This document shows, in pieces, positions 36,122 through 44,270 of a stretch of 64,000 nt of DNA. Numbering within the stretch: position 1 is the stretch's first letter; every line of letters starts with the position of its first letter. The DNA is from Carboxylicivirga longa (lineage in GTDB: Bacteria; Bacteroidota; Bacteroidia; Bacteroidales; Marinilabiliaceae): assembly GCF_050589825.1 (NCBI RefSeq), contig NZ_JBNGOZ010000002.1:248001-312000 (forward strand), written 5' to 3'. The notes beneath the pieces were generated by a model, which was given only the letters and a program-made list of their open reading frames with translations, ran no database searches and was not told the DNA's origin. The position numbers and the translations under genes were made by a program.

Positions 36122-38200
36122 TTACCTGTGTTTTGCCGCTGTCAATAAAAAAGCACCCTCTTCATATACATCGTGCAGATAATCAAGCGTCATAGCCGAT
36201 TGAGCATACCACTTGCGTTGATACCATTTCCATCCGGTGGGGATAATAATTAGCCTTGTATGTACCGTTTTAAGCACTTCATCCAAACTCATCCGTGGCT
36301 GCCCCATCAAAACCAGGTAATCAACCTGCACAGCCTGCTTTGATAATGACCATTGTGCGTTAGCCGGCAGCAGTACCATACTCTTGCCGCCGGGGTTTAA
36401 TACTGGCGGTGGTTTATTGTTTGTAGCATCAATTATAGAAAAGGAGTAAGTGGCTGGTGCCCCGTATCGAGCCCACACCCCCTTAAAAGCAAACTCAATA
36501 TCCTTATCGCTGATAATGCCATCGGCGTAAATAATATTCTGCTGCTGAGTAAAGTAATTAACCACACTTTTATCACGTACCTTAGCGATGTAAACCACTT
36601 CAGCTGGTTGGTAATAAGCACGCAGGTGAAAACTGAACAAGAAGGCGATGAGCATTATTGTGAGATACTTGAGATAACGCAGAAAACGATAATCGCTGTA
36701 CAGCAGAAAAAGAATGAGGAAACCATAGAAAAGATACATCTGCCAACGATCGATATACAAATTGGTGAGGGATGAAAAAGGTAGCCGATCCACACTCAGT
36801 GCCACGCCCTCGATGTAGGTCAGTAAATCGCCCAACGCAGGTATCATCAGCTTCAGGCAGACATCGCAGAAGGAAAACAAAGAACTCAGCACGGCCAGTA
36901 TAAGAATAGGCGTTACTACAGGAATTAATAAGAGGTTGGTAAGCATAAAGTATAACGGAAACTCATTAAAGGTATGAATACTTAGCGGCAAAGTACCCAC
37001 CTGAGCCGCCAGAGAAACTGCCGCGATGGACCACAACCAGCGAAAAGGAGGAAAACGAAAATAGAACCACTTGTTTATTTTTGGATAGAAACTAACGATG
37101 GACGCCACGGCACAGTGGCTTAACCAAAAGCCCACATTATAAACCGACAAGGGTTCTATCAGAAGAATAATAAACATGGAGGCGCCCAGCAGATTAAAAA
37201 TCCCCGTTTTCTGCCTGGAAATACGTCCCACCTCTAATATGGTAAACATAAGCCCGGAACGCAGTACCGACGGGGAAAAGCCGGTTATTAGAGCATAAAA
37301 CCAAAGACAAAAAATAATGAACAGCGCAACCCAGCCACTATCCTTCGGTATGCCCAAGGCGCCAATTCCTCCAACCAATAAAAGATAGATAATCCCGACG
37401 TGCAAACCACTGACGGCCAAGAGATGCATAGCCCCGGCATCGGAGAAGGCACTCTTTTGCTCGTAACTAAGCCGACTTTTATCACCCAGATACAGGGCAT
37501 TCAGCAGGGCTCCCTGTGCTTCATCCAGTCCTGCCTCAACGTAACGCTTCCGCAGGTAATTCTTTACCCGCTCGCTGATAATTATAGGAGTAGGTAAGGT
37601 ATCGTCATCATAAAGCTTTGCTTCGCGGGCAACGAAACGAAAGGCAATACGCTGATTCTTCAGGTATTGGCTGTAATCAAAATCGAAAGGACCATCGGGT
37701 GGTGTAAAAGGCAGAAAACGACCCGACAAATAAAGTCGCTGACCACTTACAATGTTCAAAGTGTCATGCAACTTGGAAATATAAACAATGCCCTTCATGC
37801 CCTGCCGGATGCCGAGCGTATCATTGGCACACTGATGTGCCCGCACCTCGTATTTGTTATTTTTCGCACTGCTGCCTATGCCTGACAGCACCCTTACATC
37901 CATGGCACACGCCTCGTTTACCGACACCTGAACAGGTTGCCGCAGTTGAGCGTAAAAAGCCGCCAGGGACACATACATCAGCACGCCCGCAATGCCTGAC
38001 AGATGCCGATACTTATAAACCGCATGTTTCCGCTGCCAGATAACAATAAAGCAGTAAGCGCCGAAAGTAAGCAGCGAAAGGATCAAGAAATGCGACAGTG
38101 ACAAATAAGGAGCGATGTAAAATCCCATTAACAGTGCAAGCACCAAACGCATAAAGGGCGACTTCCTAAAGAAGATGGAAAGCTGGGATAACATGTACAT
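36122..38200 (-). CDS. comEC: ComEC/Rec2 family DNA-uptake channel protein
   Basis: This polytopic inner-membrane protein passes single-stranded DNA into the cytoplasm during natural transformation. Four helices at the N-terminus, a DUF4131/OB-like periplasmic part (about 80-200), and the Competence domain with LYLGDKSRLSYEQK and HLLAVSGLHVGIIYLL (about 230-500) are clear. The C-terminal about 170 residues stand where ComEC of Bacillus carries a metallo-beta-lactamase domain, but no HxHxDH motif is present, so any nuclease function is absent or separate. The chosen ATG at 38200 is one codon after an in-frame TTG. Confidence 0.87.
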   Translation of the reverse strand: MYMLSQLSIFFRKSPFMRLVLALLMGFYIAPYLSLSHFLILSLLTFGAYCFIVIWQRKHAVYKYRHLSGIAGVLMYVSLAAFYAQLRQPVQVSVNEACAMDVRVLSGIGSSAKNNKYEVRAHQCANDTLGIRQGMKGIVYISKLHDTLNIVSGQRLYLSGRFLPFTPPDGPFDFDYSQYLKNQRIAFRFVAREAKLYDDDTLPTPIIISERVKNYLRKRYVEAGLDEAQGALLNALYLGDKSRLSYEQKSAFSDAGAMHLLAVSGLHVGIIYLLLVGGIGALGIPKDSGWVALFIIFCLWFYALITGFSPSVLRSGLMFTILEVGRISRQKTGIFNLLGASMFIILLIEPLSVYNVGFWLSHCAVASIVSFYPKINKWFYFRFPPFRWLWSIAAVSLAAQVGTLPLSIHTFNEFPLYFMLTNLLLIPVVTPILILAVLSSLFSFCDVCLKLMIPALGDLLTYIEGVALSVDRLPFSSLTNLYIDRWQMYLFYGFLILFLLYSDYRFLRYLKYLTIMLIAFLFSFHLRAYYQPAEVVYIAKVRDKSVVNYFTQQQNIIYADGIISDKDIEFAFKGVWARYGAPATYSFSIIDATNNKPPPVLNPGGKSMVLLPANAQWSLSKQAVQVDYLVLMGQPRMSLDEVLKTVHTRLIIIPTGWKWYQRKWYAQSAMTLDYLHDVYEEGAFLLTAAKHR

Positions 38201-38285
38201 CAAGTTAGTACATTAGCCAAAAATACGCAAGTACAACAAAGGCGAAAACAATTACTTATCACCCCTTTAGCGGCATCAGATAATT

Positions 38286-39299
38286 TTATGCACTCTTAAT
38301 TTTACCCCTTAAAATATTGCTGACCGCCATGAAAAAATATCGTACATCGGTTAGAAAGGGAGACTTACTTTTCTCGGCCATATAAATGCGTTCGGCTTCA
38401 ATATTACCCTCACTATCCGGCATGTTAAGCGCCACATAAGGCGGAATACATCCGGGCTTAAACTTTACCCGTTGCTCCTGCACATCACGCGGCAATTCCT
38501 TGAAACGAGCAGAACTTAAGGGACGTACGCCTACAATAGCCAGCTCCCCTTTTAATACATTAATGAGCTGTGGCAATTCATCCAACCAGTATTTACGAAA
38601 AAATCTCCCCCACCGAACCAGACGAAAGTCATTGGCCGGCTTGCCCGCAGCATTGTAGCCATTGAGCTTAACCACATAATCCTGCAGGTACTCCGAAAAA
38701 GGATGCATGGTTCTGAGTTTATACACCTTCACTACTTGCTTATGAAGACCTATGCGCTGCAAACCAATTACCCAGCCATGTTTATCATCACACAGCTGCG
38801 CTTCACTGGTTTTCATGGCACAATAATAGAGAAGACCGTTAATAAAACGGTGCTCAATAAGTTCAAAGCCTGCCTGAGCAATACGCCCCAAAGCCTCGGC
38901 TCTGGCATACCTGGGTGTATTCGGATACCTTTGGTTGTTTGCAAATCCAGGTTTTCTTGGCATTATAGTATCTGTTTCATCAATCAGGCAGCAGCCAATG
39001 TACATCCCTGAGTCGGGCAAACCGCAATTCAGATGATAAAGATATTGCTCACTAGCATCGAGAGGATGCAAATCAATAAGCACCTGCACCTGCTTGGCAT
39101 GCCACTCAAAAGCGTTATCCGATTCATTGGAAGGTATAATATGCGCATTGCCAGCATAAGGCGAGATATTCTGTGTAATAAACCTACAAACGTCCACTCC
39201 TACTTGCTGCAACAGTGCTTCGCAAGGAAATTTGCTTTTCTGTTCAGGCATCGGGGAATGGTCAGTAATGCTTTGCAATAACTCAGTCTGTTTTGTCAT
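38286..39299 (-). CDS. Sugar transferase (phosphoglycosyltransferase core) lacking the N-terminal membrane helix
   Basis: The C-terminal half (about 175-337) matches the bacterial sugar-transferase domain: RIGLHKQVVKVYKLRTMHPF, then the catalytic Asp-Glu pair in WLDELPQLINVLKGELAIVG and VRP. The re-entrant membrane helix that normally precedes this core is missing; instead there are about 170 soluble-looking residues with no recognised fold (fragment GFELIEHRFINGLLYYCAMK). It follows the ACP/AsnB/NadE-like/ligase operon after 96 bases. It may act as a peripheral enzyme on an unusual acceptor, or need a partner for membrane contact. The ATG at 39299 is preferred to an in-frame GTG at 39314. 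Confidence 0.75.
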   Translation of the reverse strand: MTKQTELLQSITDHSPMPEQKSKFPCEALLQQVGVDVCRFITQNISPYAGNAHIIPSNESDNAFEWHAKQVQVLIDLHPLDASEQYLYHLNCGLPDSGMYIGCCLIDETDTIMPRKPGFANNQRYPNTPRYARAEALGRIAQAGFELIEHRFINGLLYYCAMKTSEAQLCDDKHGWVIGLQRIGLHKQVVKVYKLRTMHPFSEYLQDYVVKLNGYNAAGKPANDFRLVRWGRFFRKYWLDELPQLINVLKGELAIVGVRPLSSARFKELPRDVQEQRVKFKPGCIPPYVALNMPDSEGNIEAERIYMAEKSKSPFLTDVRYFFMAVSNILRGKIKSA

Positions 39300-39395
39300 A
39301 CAATCTTGCTTCACTGTAATGATATAAAAATTATATATAACACTGAAAACTAATTGATAACAGGGCTATTTTTCTACATTAACTAACAAAAAAAG

Positions 39396-40859
39396 CTATT
39401 TTTCGACTTTCACCTTTTTACCGGCTGCATTAAAATTCAAGCGTTGAGTAAACTCAAAAATCTGTGGTATCTTATAACTAACCAGCTGTTGTGCACAATG
39501 CATTTTTAAAGCAGATTCGGTGACTTTATCATCATCGGGATTAATCACTACGGTGGCCTTGATGGCTTCGCCCAGCACAATATCCTCCTGAGCTGAAATG
39601 GTACAATCCACCACTCCATCAAGCCCCACAATCACCGCTTCAATCTCCTTGGGACTCACGCGACGCCCCCCCACTTTGATAATTTCCTTTTTACGAGCCG
39701 CATGATAGATAAAACCATCAGCATCTACCCGGGCCAGATCACCTGTGTAAAGCCAACCATCACGTAGGGTGTGCGCAGTTTCTTCCGGATCCTGATAGTA
39801 GCCCAGCATTACATTATCACCCTGTGCTATTATTTCGCCCACCTCATCTTCCGCAACAGATTCACCTTGTTCATTCACCACTTTTAATGTCACATCGGGT
39901 ATCCCTTTTCCCAAAGAGCCCAGCTTATCCTTTAAACGATCCGGTGGAAGATAAGATAAGCGAGCGGTAGCCTCTGTCTGCCCATACATTACATAGAATA
40001 AAATGTTTGGCTGATGCTTTTGAAACTCCTCAATAAAAGCCGTATGCAGCTTACCACCCGCCTGTGTCACATAACGCAATGCCGGAAAACTTGAATTTTT
40101 AAAGGCATCAGTCTTGCGCAATAGTATCTGAAAATGACTGGGCACCCCCGCAAAACCGGTACATCGATATTTCATTAAATCCTCAATGACAGAGTTGAGT
40201 AGTATAAAAGTGTTATTAAGTACAATTGCCCCTCCCACCTTCAGATGCGTGTGCAAGAGCGATAAGCCATAACAGTAAAAAAAAGGCAATACCACCTCCA
40301 TCACATCTGCACTTGTGAGATGCAGGTAATCGATGATGGATTGTGTATTGGCCATGATATTACGATGTGAAATCATCACACCTTTTGGCAAAGCCGTAGA
40401 GCCGGAGGTAAATATAATTTGTGCAAGCTTATCATTACCAACCTTACCGGACTGCCAGGGCACATGGGATTCTGCTTTTAATAATTCATCCAGATTGGGT
40501 TCTGTTAACACCTGCCTTAGGTCTGGCTTGATACGTGCTTCCACCTGACGCGATAAAACTGCATATTGGGCTCCACAACGCATGATAATATCCTCAAAAC
40601 CCGCCTTTTCAAGCTGCGGATTAAGGGGCACCACCACATTACCCGATTTCATAATGGCCAGGTAGCTTATTACTGAATAATGGCTATTGGGCATCATCAA
40701 AATAATATTGTTGCCGGTGCCCACCGCTTGTTCGAACCACGCGCTCAGCTTGGCTACCCCATCGGCCAAGTCGCGGTAGGACAATGAAGAACCTCGTCCC
40801 AAAATAAAATTATCAGATCTTTCCGTGTGCTCTTGCAATAGATAATCAACACAATTCAT
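39396..40859 (-). CDS. AMP-dependent synthetase/ligase (acyl-activating enzyme)
   Basis: This 487-residue ANL-superfamily enzyme activates a carboxylate as the acyl-adenylate and passes it to a thiol. Visible core motifs are FTSGSTALPKG (about 150-160), MYGQTE, YTGDLARVDADGF, the hinge region KKEIIKVGGRRVSPKEIE, and the C-terminal catalytic Lys in NAAGKKVKVEK. It starts 6 bases after the NadE-like gene, in a four-gene unit with an acyl carrier protein, so the natural acceptor is probably that ACP. The layout recalls ligases tied to exosortase/XrtA surface-glycan clusters. Its acid substrate is unknown. Confidence 0.85.
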   Translation of the reverse strand: MNCVDYLLQEHTERSDNFILGRGSSLSYRDLADGVAKLSAWFEQAVGTGNNIILMMPNSHYSVISYLAIMKSGNVVVPLNPQLEKAGFEDIIMRCGAQYAVLSRQVEARIKPDLRQVLTEPNLDELLKAESHVPWQSGKVGNDKLAQIIFTSGSTALPKGVMISHRNIMANTQSIIDYLHLTSADVMEVVLPFFYCYGLSLLHTHLKVGGAIVLNNTFILLNSVIEDLMKYRCTGFAGVPSHFQILLRKTDAFKNSSFPALRYVTQAGGKLHTAFIEEFQKHQPNILFYVMYGQTEATARLSYLPPDRLKDKLGSLGKGIPDVTLKVVNEQGESVAEDEVGEIIAQGDNVMLGYYQDPEETAHTLRDGWLYTGDLARVDADGFIYHAARKKEIIKVGGRRVSPKEIEAVIVGLDGVVDCTISAQEDIVLGEAIKATVVINPDDDKVTESALKMHCAQQLVSYKIPQIFEFTQRLNFNAAGKKVKVEK

Positions 40860-40865
40860 ATACGA

Positions 40866-41849
40866 TCAGTTATAGTTGTGGATGGGTGGTCGTCGCAGAT
40901 AGTCTGTGGTTCTTTTCTTACGCTCAAAATTTCGGAAAATGCGCTCAATATCTAGGCGTTCCTTACCCATCACCGATGCTACTTCTTCGGGCTGGTAACC
41001 ATTCTCCCAGGCATACCACAGTAAATCCATCGCTTCAAAAGGCATTTGATAGAAGAACTCCTCCTGGGTCTGTTCGGCGCTGTAGGTGTCGGTGGTTGGC
41101 GTTCGTTCGATAATCTCGCGGGGCACTCCCAGGGCATGCGCCAACTCATACACCTGTGTTTTATACAAATCACCAATGGGCATCACATCAGCCCCTCCAT
41201 CGCCGTACTTCACAAAAAATCCCTGCTGCACCTCATGCTTATTGGGTGTTCCTATCACTGCATAATGGCGTGCTTCTGCGTGATAGTAGAGCATGGTCAT
41301 GCGGCTACGCTGCTTAAAGTTAGAAGCTGCCACAATCTGAAGATATTCGGCCATGGGCAGGCGCTCGCTCTGCTCCCTTCCATCAGCAAAAATGACGGTA
41401 AGGTAAAACACAGGTGGCAGGTTAGAGTTAATAAATTCTTCCGGAATGACAATCTTCATCTTGTCGCTATCCGGATTATAACTGGGTATCACTCGCTTAA
41501 CAGCTTCATCGCGCCGTTGGTAACAGGCAAAGCCATCCAAAGCAGCGCTGATGTTCTCTTCCACCACTTCAATCCCAAACTTATTCGCCAACTTAAGTGC
41601 AAAGGCTTTGCTATCGCCACTGGAATCCTTTTCAGGCAGCATTACCCCCAAAACCTTATCGGCACCAAAGGCCTTTACTGCCAAAGCCAATGTTACCGAT
41701 GAATCGATGCCACCGCTAATGCCCACAACAGCTCCCTGCCTTCGTAACACACGAGTTACATCATTTTTAAGACGTTCAACAATATGGTTGATGGTAGCCT
41801 GAACATCATTGATTTTTATGAGATCTTTTGAAAAAACGGGTTTGGTCAT
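40866..41849 (-). CDS. NadE-like ATP-dependent amide synthase
   Basis: This protein has the N-type ATP pyrophosphatase fold of NAD synthetase with P-loop GISGGIDSS (43-51), VIGTPNKHE, KYGDGGADVMPIGDLYKTQV. The length, 327, is about 50 more than E. coli NadE, with an insert near 150-190. The segment that in NadE reads like PTADL followed by DE-LG is here RTPTTDTYSAEQTQEEFF, so the substrate pocket may differ. It has no glutaminase domain. Its position between AsnB and an ACP ligase suggests an amidation step in a glycan or acyl pathway rather than housekeeping NAD synthesis, but a true NadE role is not excluded. Confidence 0.75.
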   Translation of the reverse strand: MTKPVFSKDLIKINDVQATINHIVERLKNDVTRVLRRQGAVVGISGGIDSSVTLALAVKAFGADKVLGVMLPEKDSSGDSKAFALKLANKFGIEVVEENISAALDGFACYQRRDEAVKRVIPSYNPDSDKMKIVIPEEFINSNLPPVFYLTVIFADGREQSERLPMAEYLQIVAASNFKQRSRMTMLYYHAEARHYAVIGTPNKHEVQQGFFVKYGDGGADVMPIGDLYKTQVYELAHALGVPREIIERTPTTDTYSAEQTQEEFFYQMPFEAMDLLWYAWENGYQPEEVASVMGKERLDIERIFRNFERKKRTTDYLRRPPIHNYN

Positions 41850-41859
41850 ATTTAGAATA

Positions 41860-43833
41860 TTAATAGGTTACCTTTTCTTTATTGCGAACAATGCCACGCA
41901 GCACACTCCCTTCATCAGATGGCTTAAAATCGGCAATATACTTATCGTGCAAAATTTGGGTGGATAACACAGCCATTAGCGCCATATTATCCTGCTCGGC
42001 CACATCACGGCTCTGGCTGATACGGATCAATAAAGCACCCACCTTCTGAGGATTAAAGAGTTGTGCCGCACGAATACTATCCGGATTCAAATATTCATCA
42101 ATCAATACCTTATTGCGAAGTAAAGCCTGCGCTATGGGCGCACGGTAGGCCTGTTTAGAACGCTTCAACACAGCCTCAGGGAGCTGTTGAGCCATCATCT
42201 GCTTAAGCACATATTTCTCGTTGAGCCCCTTCAACTTAAAGTTATCAGGCAGAGAAGCACAAAACTCAGCCACACGATGATCAAGAAACGGATAACGCCC
42301 TTCCACCGAATTGGCCATGGCCATACGATCGCCTTGTGAAGACAACAGATAGCCCGACATGAACAGGCGTGACTCAATGGCCTGAGCCTTTTCCAAAGCC
42401 GTGTAATTTTGAAACTCACCCTCCAATTGCTCTGCCATCTTTTCAACTGGATTATATCCATCCAGGGTCTCCAACAAGGAAGGGTGTAACAGTTTGGTAA
42501 GCTGCGTGCCATTTTTCCAGCGCAACAAATGTGAATATACCGGTGATTGCGTCTCGCCCAGTCGGTAGGCAAAGAAGAGCTTTAGCATCATGGGACTTGC
42601 ATTGGCCAGTTGTGGAATATAAGGATATAGCTTCTTCAGTAACAGGGGGCGAATGACCGACTGCGGCTGACGCGCCCAAAAATGGCGGATCAAAGTTTCC
42701 TTAAAGATATTATAGCCGCCCAGCAGCTCATCAGCTCCTTCGCCTGTCAGCACCACTTTAATACCCTGCCGGCGCACAAGACCCGACAGCAACATCATGG
42801 GGATGGGGGCAGTGCGCAAAATGGGCGCTTCTGCATGATACACGGCTTGAGGCAGCCAATTGGCAATGTCCTCATTGGTACAGGTCACATGCTCATGACG
42901 TGTCTTTAAAAATGAAGCCACTTTATTCTGATAGGCCGATTCATCGTATTGGGCATCCTCAAAGCAGATGGAGAAAGTATTCAGCACCGAAGGATCTATC
43001 TCCTTCACCAAGGCGGTTGTAACGCTCGAGTCAAGTCCGCCACTGAGATAGGCAGCCACCTGTACATCAGCACGCAAGCGCAGAGAAATACTACTTTTCA
43101 ATAAGCTACGCAATTCCTCAGCCGCCTCATTCACAGTGCCTTTAAAACCCTGATGACCTAAAGAATACTGCCAATACGACGCTTTTGTTATGCTGCCTTG
43201 GTCAAAAGAAAGGTAATGCCCGGGCGGCAACTCATAAATGCCCTCAAAAAACGTATTGGGTGACTGTGGTGCCCAATGCACAAAGCTTTCCTTAAGGGCG
43301 GCATAGTTAATACTGCGAGCCACATTTGGATGACTTAGCAAACATTTTATCTCCGAGGCAAATATCAGTTCATCACCCTGTTGCGTATAGTACAAGGGGC
43401 GAATACCGAAACGGTCACGCGCCAAGAAAAGAATTTTTTTACGCTCGTCCCATATCGCAAAGGCAAACTGACCGTTTAATGCCTGTAAACAATCAGCACC
43501 ATATTCCTCATACATGTGCAGCACGACCTCAGTATCGCAATTTGTACGAAAACGATGTCCTTTTTTGCGCAGTTCATCACGCAGTTCCGGATGATTATAT
43601 ACTTCGCCATTATAGGCAATCCATAAACTACCTTCCTGATTACACAAGGGCTGTTGTCCGCTTCCTAAGTCCACAATACTCAGGCGCACATTGCCCATGC
43701 CACACTGGGGTGAAATATATAGACCCGTTTCATCGGGCCCGCGATGCTGTATGCGGGTCAACATAGTGTTGAGCAGGCGCTCATGTTGCACTGCCTCTCC
43801 CTTATAATTGGTGAAACCTACAATACCACACAT
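41860..43833 (-). CDS. asnB: Asparagine synthase-like glutamine amidotransferase
   Basis: This 657-residue protein has an N-terminal class II glutaminase (nucleophile C2 in MCGIVGF; YNGEVYNH; NCDTEVVLHMYEEYG) and a C-terminal synthetase domain with PP-loop LSGGLDSSVTTAL (about 262) and GEGADELLGGYN. It uses glutamine ammonia to amidate an adenylated carboxylate. Free aspartate is one possible substrate, but AsnB paralogues in surface-glycan clusters often modify other acids. It follows the ACP gene after 9 bases and precedes the NadE-like gene by 10, forming an operon. The asnB symbol denotes family only. Confidence 0.88.
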   Translation of the reverse strand: MCGIVGFTNYKGEAVQHERLLNTMLTRIQHRGPDETGLYISPQCGMGNVRLSIVDLGSGQQPLCNQEGSLWIAYNGEVYNHPELRDELRKKGHRFRTNCDTEVVLHMYEEYGADCLQALNGQFAFAIWDERKKILFLARDRFGIRPLYYTQQGDELIFASEIKCLLSHPNVARSINYAALKESFVHWAPQSPNTFFEGIYELPPGHYLSFDQGSITKASYWQYSLGHQGFKGTVNEAAEELRSLLKSSISLRLRADVQVAAYLSGGLDSSVTTALVKEIDPSVLNTFSICFEDAQYDESAYQNKVASFLKTRHEHVTCTNEDIANWLPQAVYHAEAPILRTAPIPMMLLSGLVRRQGIKVVLTGEGADELLGGYNIFKETLIRHFWARQPQSVIRPLLLKKLYPYIPQLANASPMMLKLFFAYRLGETQSPVYSHLLRWKNGTQLTKLLHPSLLETLDGYNPVEKMAEQLEGEFQNYTALEKAQAIESRLFMSGYLLSSQGDRMAMANSVEGRYPFLDHRVAEFCASLPDNFKLKGLNEKYVLKQMMAQQLPEAVLKRSKQAYRAPIAQALLRNKVLIDEYLNPDSIRAAQLFNPQKVGALLIRISQSRDVAEQDNMALMAVLSTQILHDKYIADFKPSDEGSVLRGIVRNKEKVTY

Positions 43834-43842
43834 AGCTATTTT

Positions 43843-44085
43843 TTAGCTTACCAATGCCCTTTTTCGCTCCAGATAATCAGCAATGCGTTGCACACTACCA
43901 AAATTTTCTTCCTGCAGGTCAGTATCCTCGGCTACTACACCAAATTCTGATTCCAGAAAGGTGATTAAATTTAATAATGCCATGGAGTCAAAAATTCCCT
44001 CCTCGAAAATGAGGGTATCGTCTTTAATAATCCCAGGATCGGTATAGGTTGCCTCTGCAATAAAATCACGGATTTTGTCTTTCAT
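43843..44085 (-). CDS. Acyl carrier protein
   Basis: This 80-residue four-helix carrier has the phosphopantetheine attachment site at S34 in the motif GIFDSMALLNLI. It is not the fatty-acid-synthesis ACP, which in this phylum has a DSLD-type motif and lies beside fabF. It heads the operon with AsnB, NadE-like and ligase genes and likely carries the acyl group that the ligase activates. A terminator of the upstream gene lies at 44171-44209, so the operon must have its own promoter between 44086 and 44170; I see no convincing box there. Confidence 0.85.
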   Translation of the reverse strand: MKDKIRDFIAEATYTDPGIIKDDTLIFEEGIFDSMALLNLITFLESEFGVVAEDTDLQEENFGSVQRIADYLERKRALVS

Positions 44086-44170
44086 AGTTCAAGCCATTTT
44101 ATGATTGGATTAGCATTCGTTATGTTGCTCACTCATATGGTAAAAGATGTGTTAACCAATTAAATATATC

Positions 44171-44209
44171 AAAAAAAAAAAGCACCTGAACAATACTTTG
44201 CCCAAGTGC
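44171..44209 (-). terminator. Rho-independent terminator of the W-repeat T9SS gene
   Basis: On the minus strand GCACTTG (44209-44203) pairs with CAGGTGC (44188-44182) with one wobble, followed by more than ten T residues (44181-44171). It separates the upstream gene from the ACP operon. Confidence 0.8.
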
Positions 44210-44270
44210 CTGATTTAATAGACTAACCGTCTGTTTATCACAATCAATGACCTATCACTGATAAGCTTTG

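Noticed and set aside
41046..41702. 218-codon open frame on the plus strand inside the NadE-like gene
   Set aside because: It lies wholly antisense to a well-supported gene, has no homology I recognise, and its composition follows from the opposite strand's codons.
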